Shown: in pieces, positions 38,208-42,356 of the stretch | Numbering within the stretch: position 1 is the stretch's first letter | How the letters are laid out: every line of letters begins with the position of its first letter | Assembly (NCBI GenBank): GCA_949541125.1 | Contig: CATISV010000050.1 | Span: forward strand, 1-42,356 | Source: Flavobacterium sp. SCGC AAA160-P02 | Lineage (GTDB): Bacteria; Bacteroidota; Bacteroidia; Flavobacteriales; Flavobacteriaceae | Reading direction: 5' to 3' | Length of the DNA: 42,356 nt | Notes under the pieces: model-generated | What the model saw: only the letters and a program-made list of their open reading frames with translations | Database searches by the model: none | What the model was told of the DNA's origin: nothing | Made by a program: the position numbers and the translations under genes

Positions 38208-41132
38208 ATGATAAAACAATATTTTATTTTAATTTATTTTATATGTATTATATCTTACTCCTTTGCACAAGAAAGTCCATCCGTAATATCTCAAGGAAGG
38301 TTTGTTGGAAAGACAATTCCCCTGAGAGATTTTGAAGAGTCTCCAGTAAAGGAATATAAAATTAACGAAATAAGGATTATTCCAAATAATTTAAGGGCCA
38401 ATGAAAAATTAGATCCTGCTGGATTACCAGTAGACGGTCGTGATTTGATGAGACAACCCTTCCTAGGAAAATCTACACCAGCATACTCAATTGAACAAAA
38501 TTTTAATGGAATTTCTTCTAATGAATCTGGAGGAGCAACACCTCCTGATCCAACTGGAGCTGTAGGGCCAAATCATTATATTAACGCTGTAAACTCTGTT
38601 TTGAAGATTTTTGATAAATCGGGTAATTTACTTGTGGGTCCAACCAATTTAGGAACTTTTCTTGGAAATGGAACTAATGGTGGGGACCCTATTATTATGT
38701 ATGATCAGATAGCCAATCGTTTTTTTGTTAGTCAATTTGGAACAGCTCAAAATTCCTTAGTACTTGGGGTTTCCGAAACTTCTGACCCTACAGGAGCCTA
38801 CTATGTATATGAATTTGTTTTTGATAACTTTCCAGATTATCCTCATTATTCTATTTGGCATGATGGATATTATCTTACTGCAAACAAATCTGGAGAGATT
38901 GTTTATGTTTTGGAAAGAGATGTTATTTTAAATGGTGGTGATGATCCTCAAATTGTTGGGTTTACTCCTCCTGGAATTGTTCTCAACCCCAATACAGTAA
39001 AAAGTCCTGCTACTTCTAACTTACTCGGTTTTAACTACCCTGAAAATGTACCGGGTTATTTAATATACCTACAAGATGATGGATGGAGCACATCGATAAC
39101 CAATGATCATTTGAAAGTATGGGAAATAAATATGGATTGGACTTCAGTTACAAATTCGACAATATCAAGTCCCCTAGAGATACCGTTAAATGCATTTGAT
39201 TCTGTCTTTGCACCTTTTGGTTCAGGAGATCTAGTACAACCTGGTACTGCTCAGAAAATAGATATGATTGGAGGTATTATTTCTTATGCAGTAAATTACA
39301 GAATGTTTGAAAATCATAACTCATGTGTCATCACATTCAATGTAGATGTGGATGGTAATGATACATCTGGGATTCGATGGGTTGAATTAAGAAACAACAA
39401 TACAGATGCTTGGATTGTCCATCAAGAAGGTACTTATGCTCCTGATGATGGTAAAAGTAGATTTATGGGTTCTTCAGCTATCGATGCACAAGGAAACATT
39501 GGTTTAGGTTTTAATATAGGTAGTGCTGTAAGGCCTGTAGGAATTTCTTATACCGGAAGATATGAAGGAGATCCTCTTGGTGAGATGACTCAGGCAGAGA
39601 CAATTATAGTTGATGGTGTTGGGGTACAGACTTTTAGTAATAGGTTTGGAGACTATTCACATCTAACAATGGATCCAGATGGATTTACTTTTTGGCATAC
39701 TGCTGAATACTTCAGACAAAACAATTCTTGGCAATCTCGTATTGCATCTTTTAGGATGTCGGCAGGATTCGAAAATGATTTATCTATTGCGGATATTGTA
39801 AAACCTGAAGATGGCATCCTTTCCAATTCAGAGACTATTGAAGTGACAATAAGAAATCTAGGTACAGAAAATCAAACAAACTTCCCAATTGAGCTTTATT
39901 TAGATGGAGTTTTGATGGCCACTGAAACCTTTACAGGAACTGTTAATAGTGGTGAAACTGCGAACTACACCTTTAACCAAACACTAGATTTATCAACTCA
40001 AGGACAGATATACACTGTAGGTGTTAAGGTTATTTTACCTACAGATCAATATTCTATTAATGACATTACTAGTCAAGATGTTCAGCATTTGTTTAACAAC
40101 GACATAGGAGTAGTAAATATTGATTCACCCCAGACTGGAAGTGGACTCAATGAGGAAACAGTTTCTATATCTATCAAAAATTATGGAGCTGATCCTCAAA
40201 GTAACTTCGAGGTACAATATACCATAGATGGTGGAACACCAGTCACAGAAACAGTTACAGATGTGTTGAATACAAATGAAACTATTGTCTATAATTTTTC
40301 ACAAACTGCGGATTTTTCGTTATTTGCAGTATATACAATTGAGGCATCGGTAAACCTTGTTGGAGATCAGTTTTCAAACAACAACACCTTAACAACAGAG
40401 GTTGAGAACTCTATATGTTCTCCTAGTATGGATTGCTCATATGGAGATGGATTTCAGCTTTTTTCAATTGCAGATATTAATAATCCATCAGGATGTGAAG
40501 GTTATGGAGATTTCACCGATCAGATCGCAAATTTAGCTCCCGGAAACACATATCCACTAACAATAACTACAGGATATGGAAATCAGTATGTATCGTTATG
40601 GATAGATTTTAATGCTGACAATAATTTTACAAATGATGAAAAACTAGTTGATAATTTTGTGATAGCACCAAACCAAGTTCAAGGGACATATACTGAGACA
40701 ATAGATATCACTATTCCAGAATCATCAAGTACAGGTAATTTTAGAATGAGAGCAAAGAGCAGTTGGAATGAGCCTGTTCCTGATGATCACTGTTCTCCTT
40801 CAGATTATGGAGAAACAGAGGATTATACGGCAAGTATTCAAACTCTTAGCACCCCAGATTATTTACTAAATAACAATGCCAAACTTAATGTTTTAGATAA
40901 AGGAGAAAAACAATTCGAGGTTGTTCTTAATACAACTTATGAAGACCCTTTATATATAGCCATATACAATTTAAAAGGTCAGCAATTGAAATTCAAAAAA
41001 ATTGTAAAATCATCCTTTGATTCCTATATTGTTAAATTAGACATGTCAAAAACCTCAACAGGAATGTATATTATTCGTATTGGAGGGAATACAGGTAACA
41101 GTTATTTAACAGAAAAATTTATTGTCAAGTAA
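38208..41132 (+). CDS. Large secreted protein with uncharacterised N-terminal domain, two CARDB-like repeats, GEVED domain and T9SS type A-like sorting domain
   Basis: Signal peptide ending SYSFAQ; PPDPTGAVGPNHYINAVNSVLKIFDKSG; two aligned repeats beginning NDLSIADIVKPEDG... and NDIGVVNIDSPQTG...; GEVED-like YVSLWIDFNADNNFTNDEKLVDNF...GETEDYTASI; C-terminal LYIAIYNLKGQQLKFKK...LDMSKTSTGMYIIRIGGNTGNSYLTEKFIVK. Confidence 0.82.
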   Translation: MIKQYFILIYFICIISYSFAQESPSVISQGRFVGKTIPLRDFEESPVKEYKINEIRIIPNNLRANEKLDPAGLPVDGRDLMRQPFLGKSTPAYSIEQNFNGISSNESGGATPPDPTGAVGPNHYINAVNSVLKIFDKSGNLLVGPTNLGTFLGNGTNGGDPIIMYDQIANRFFVSQFGTAQNSLVLGVSETSDPTGAYYVYEFVFDNFPDYPHYSIWHDGYYLTANKSGEIVYVLERDVILNGGDDPQIVGFTPPGIVLNPNTVKSPATSNLLGFNYPENVPGYLIYLQDDGWSTSITNDHLKVWEINMDWTSVTNSTISSPLEIPLNAFDSVFAPFGSGDLVQPGTAQKIDMIGGIISYAVNYRMFENHNSCVITFNVDVDGNDTSGIRWVELRNNNTDAWIVHQEGTYAPDDGKSRFMGSSAIDAQGNIGLGFNIGSAVRPVGISYTGRYEGDPLGEMTQAETIIVDGVGVQTFSNRFGDYSHLTMDPDGFTFWHTAEYFRQNNSWQSRIASFRMSAGFENDLSIADIVKPEDGILSNSETIEVTIRNLGTENQTNFPIELYLDGVLMATETFTGTVNSGETANYTFNQTLDLSTQGQIYTVGVKVILPTDQYSINDITSQDVQHLFNNDIGVVNIDSPQTGSGLNEETVSISIKNYGADPQSNFEVQYTIDGGTPVTETVTDVLNTNETIVYNFSQTADFSLFAVYTIEASVNLVGDQFSNNNTLTTEVENSICSPSMDCSYGDGFQLFSIADINNPSGCEGYGDFTDQIANLAPGNTYPLTITTGYGNQYVSLWIDFNADNNFTNDEKLVDNFVIAPNQVQGTYTETIDITIPESSSTGNFRMRAKSSWNEPVPDDHCSPSDYGETEDYTASIQTLSTPDYLLNNNAKLNVLDKGEKQFEVVLNTTYEDPLYIAIYNLKGQQLKFKKIVKSSFDSYIVKLDMSKTSTGMYIIRIGGNTGNSYLTEKFIVK

Positions 41133-41255
41133 ATGCATAATAACAATTTAAACTAGGTTTATTAAAAACTTATGGAGAGAACTTTGATAGGTTTCGTCTT
41201 TTTTACTTGTTATATGATTTTTCTTAAAAAAAATGTTTCTAGAAAAATTATAAAT

Positions 41256-41263
41256 TAAATTTG
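41256..41263 (+). promoter_or_regulatory. TAAATTTG -7-type promoter element upstream of the Fe-S protein gene
   Basis: Exact TAnnTTTG about 63 nt upstream of the ATG at 41326. Confidence 0.4.
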
Positions 41264-41325
41264 TACTTCTAGATATGGTAATTAAGTAAATAAATATCAA
41301 TATAATACTAACTGAAAAAAAGCAT

Positions 41326-42356
41326 ATGCAATATATATCAAATGTATTTTTTGTTATCATTTTGTTTGCTGGAATTGGTTTTTTTGTTGTCAATGTTCGT
41401 AAGCTAATTAGAAATATTAAACTTGGAAAAGACCTTGATAGATCTGATCAAAAAATTGAACGTTGGAAAAACATGGCGAGAATTGCCTTAGGGCAAACAA
41501 AAATGGTGAGTAGACCATATGCAGGGCTTCTACATATTGTTGTTTATATCGGTTTCGTTATTATCAATATTGAAGTTTTAGAAATTATTATTGATGGTTT
41601 ATTTGGAACACATCGAGTTTTTGCACCCCTTTTAGGAAAAACTATTTATGGTTTTTTAATTGGTTCTTTTGAAATTCTAGCTTTCTTAGTTTTAGTTTCG
41701 GTTATTTTATTTTGGTTACGAAGGAATATTGTTCAGTTGAAAAGATTTATGAGTAAAGAGATGAACGGATGGCCTAAAAATGATGGGAATCTTATTCTTT
41801 ATTTTGAAATTGTATTGATGTCATTATTCATTATTATGAATGCAACTGATCATCCTTTTCAAGAAGCAGGTGTTGGAAATCCAATTAGTCAAATTGTAGC
41901 ACCCTGGTTTTCAGGTTTTTCTTCAGAAGATTTAAAAATTATAGAAAAAACTGCTTGGTGGGCTCATATTATTGGTATTTTAATTTTTTTAAATTATCTA
42001 TATTACTCAAAACACCTCCATATTTTGCTAGCTTTTCCAAATACATTTTTTGCAAATCTCAAACCCAAAGGACAATTTAATAATCTAGCCTCTGTTACGA
42101 ATGAAGTTAAAATGATGATGGACCCAAATGCAGACCCTTATGCAATGCCTGTAGAAGGAGAAGAGGAGGAAGTTCCAGAAAAGTTTGGAGCCAGTGATGT
42201 GACTGATTTAAATTGGGTACAATTATTAAATGCCTACACCTGTACAGAATGTGGTCGGTGTACTTCTTCGTGTCCAGCAAATTTGACAGGAAAAGAATTA
42301 TCACCAAGAGCTATTATGATGAAAACCCGTGATCGTTTAGAAGAAGTTGGAGAAAA
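41326..42356 (+). CDS. Membrane (Fe-S)-binding protein / heterodisulfide-reductase-like, truncated at window end
   Basis: Manual translation from ATG 41326: MQYISNVFFVIILFAGIGFFVVNVRKLIRNIKLGKDLDRS...LGQTKMVSRPYAGLLHIVVYIGFVIINIEVLEIIIDGLFGTHR...NAYTCTECGRCTSSCPANLTGKELSPRAIMMKTRDRLEEVGE; first 4Fe-4S motif present; no stop before window end. Confidence 0.88.
   Translation, partial: MQYISNVFFVIILFAGIGFFVVNVRKLIRNIKLGKDLDRSDQKIERWKNMARIALGQTKMVSRPYAGLLHIVVYIGFVIINIEVLEIIIDGLFGTHRVFAPLLGKTIYGFLIGSFEILAFLVLVSVILFWLRRNIVQLKRFMSKEMNGWPKNDGNLILYFEIVLMSLFIIMNATDHPFQEAGVGNPISQIVAPWFSGFSSEDLKIIEKTAWWAHIIGILIFLNYLYYSKHLHILLAFPNTFFANLKPKGQFNNLASVTNEVKMMMDPNADPYAMPVEGEEEEVPEKFGASDVTDLNWVQLLNAYTCTECGRCTSSCPANLTGKELSPRAIMMKTRDRLEEVGE

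Noticed and set aside
41148-41393. 81-aa minus-strand ORF upstream of the Fe-S protein
   Set aside because: Overlaps the start and first TM of the Fe-S gene antisense; hydrophobic content is explained by AT-rich sequence.

Overview
AT-rich bacterial chromosome segment with the character of Bacteroidetes/Flavobacteriaceae: TAnnTTTG-type promoter motifs, a T9SS-like C-terminal domain, and flavobacterial versions of LptD, TamB and MlaD. Most of it is housekeeping. From left to right it contains: a partial AraC-family regulator divergent from a heme biosynthesis cluster (hemA, hemC-hemD fusion, hemB, hemL, hemE, an EI24-type membrane protein, hemF); a chimeric secreted vWA/carboxypeptidase-regulatory/TonB-plug/TPR protein; a 2-oxoacid dehydrogenase E2 gene; a Met-rich secreted protein; pdhC-pdhA on the minus strand; several secreted or lipoprotein genes (uncharacterised, VanX-type dipeptidase, DUF4442, DUF4369, DUF819, VPS10/BNR, S1/P1 nuclease); tsaD divergent from tamB; pfkA-gap; an OMP-like small protein; RidA; lptD divergent from an N-acetylmuramoyl-L-alanine amidase; mlaD; a large T9SS-type secreted protein; and a truncated membrane Fe-S protein. 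I found no rRNA, tRNA, CRISPR array, integrase or transposase. The best leads are the barrel-less TonB-plug/vWA chimera (8797-10968), a 14-bp perfect LacI-type palindrome upstream of pfkA-gap (30010-30023), the EI24 membrane protein coupled to hemF, a 9-bp-arm inverted repeat between the AraC gene and hemA, and a few regulatory or decayed intergenic signals. No clearly new multi-gene system (for example a defence island) is evident.
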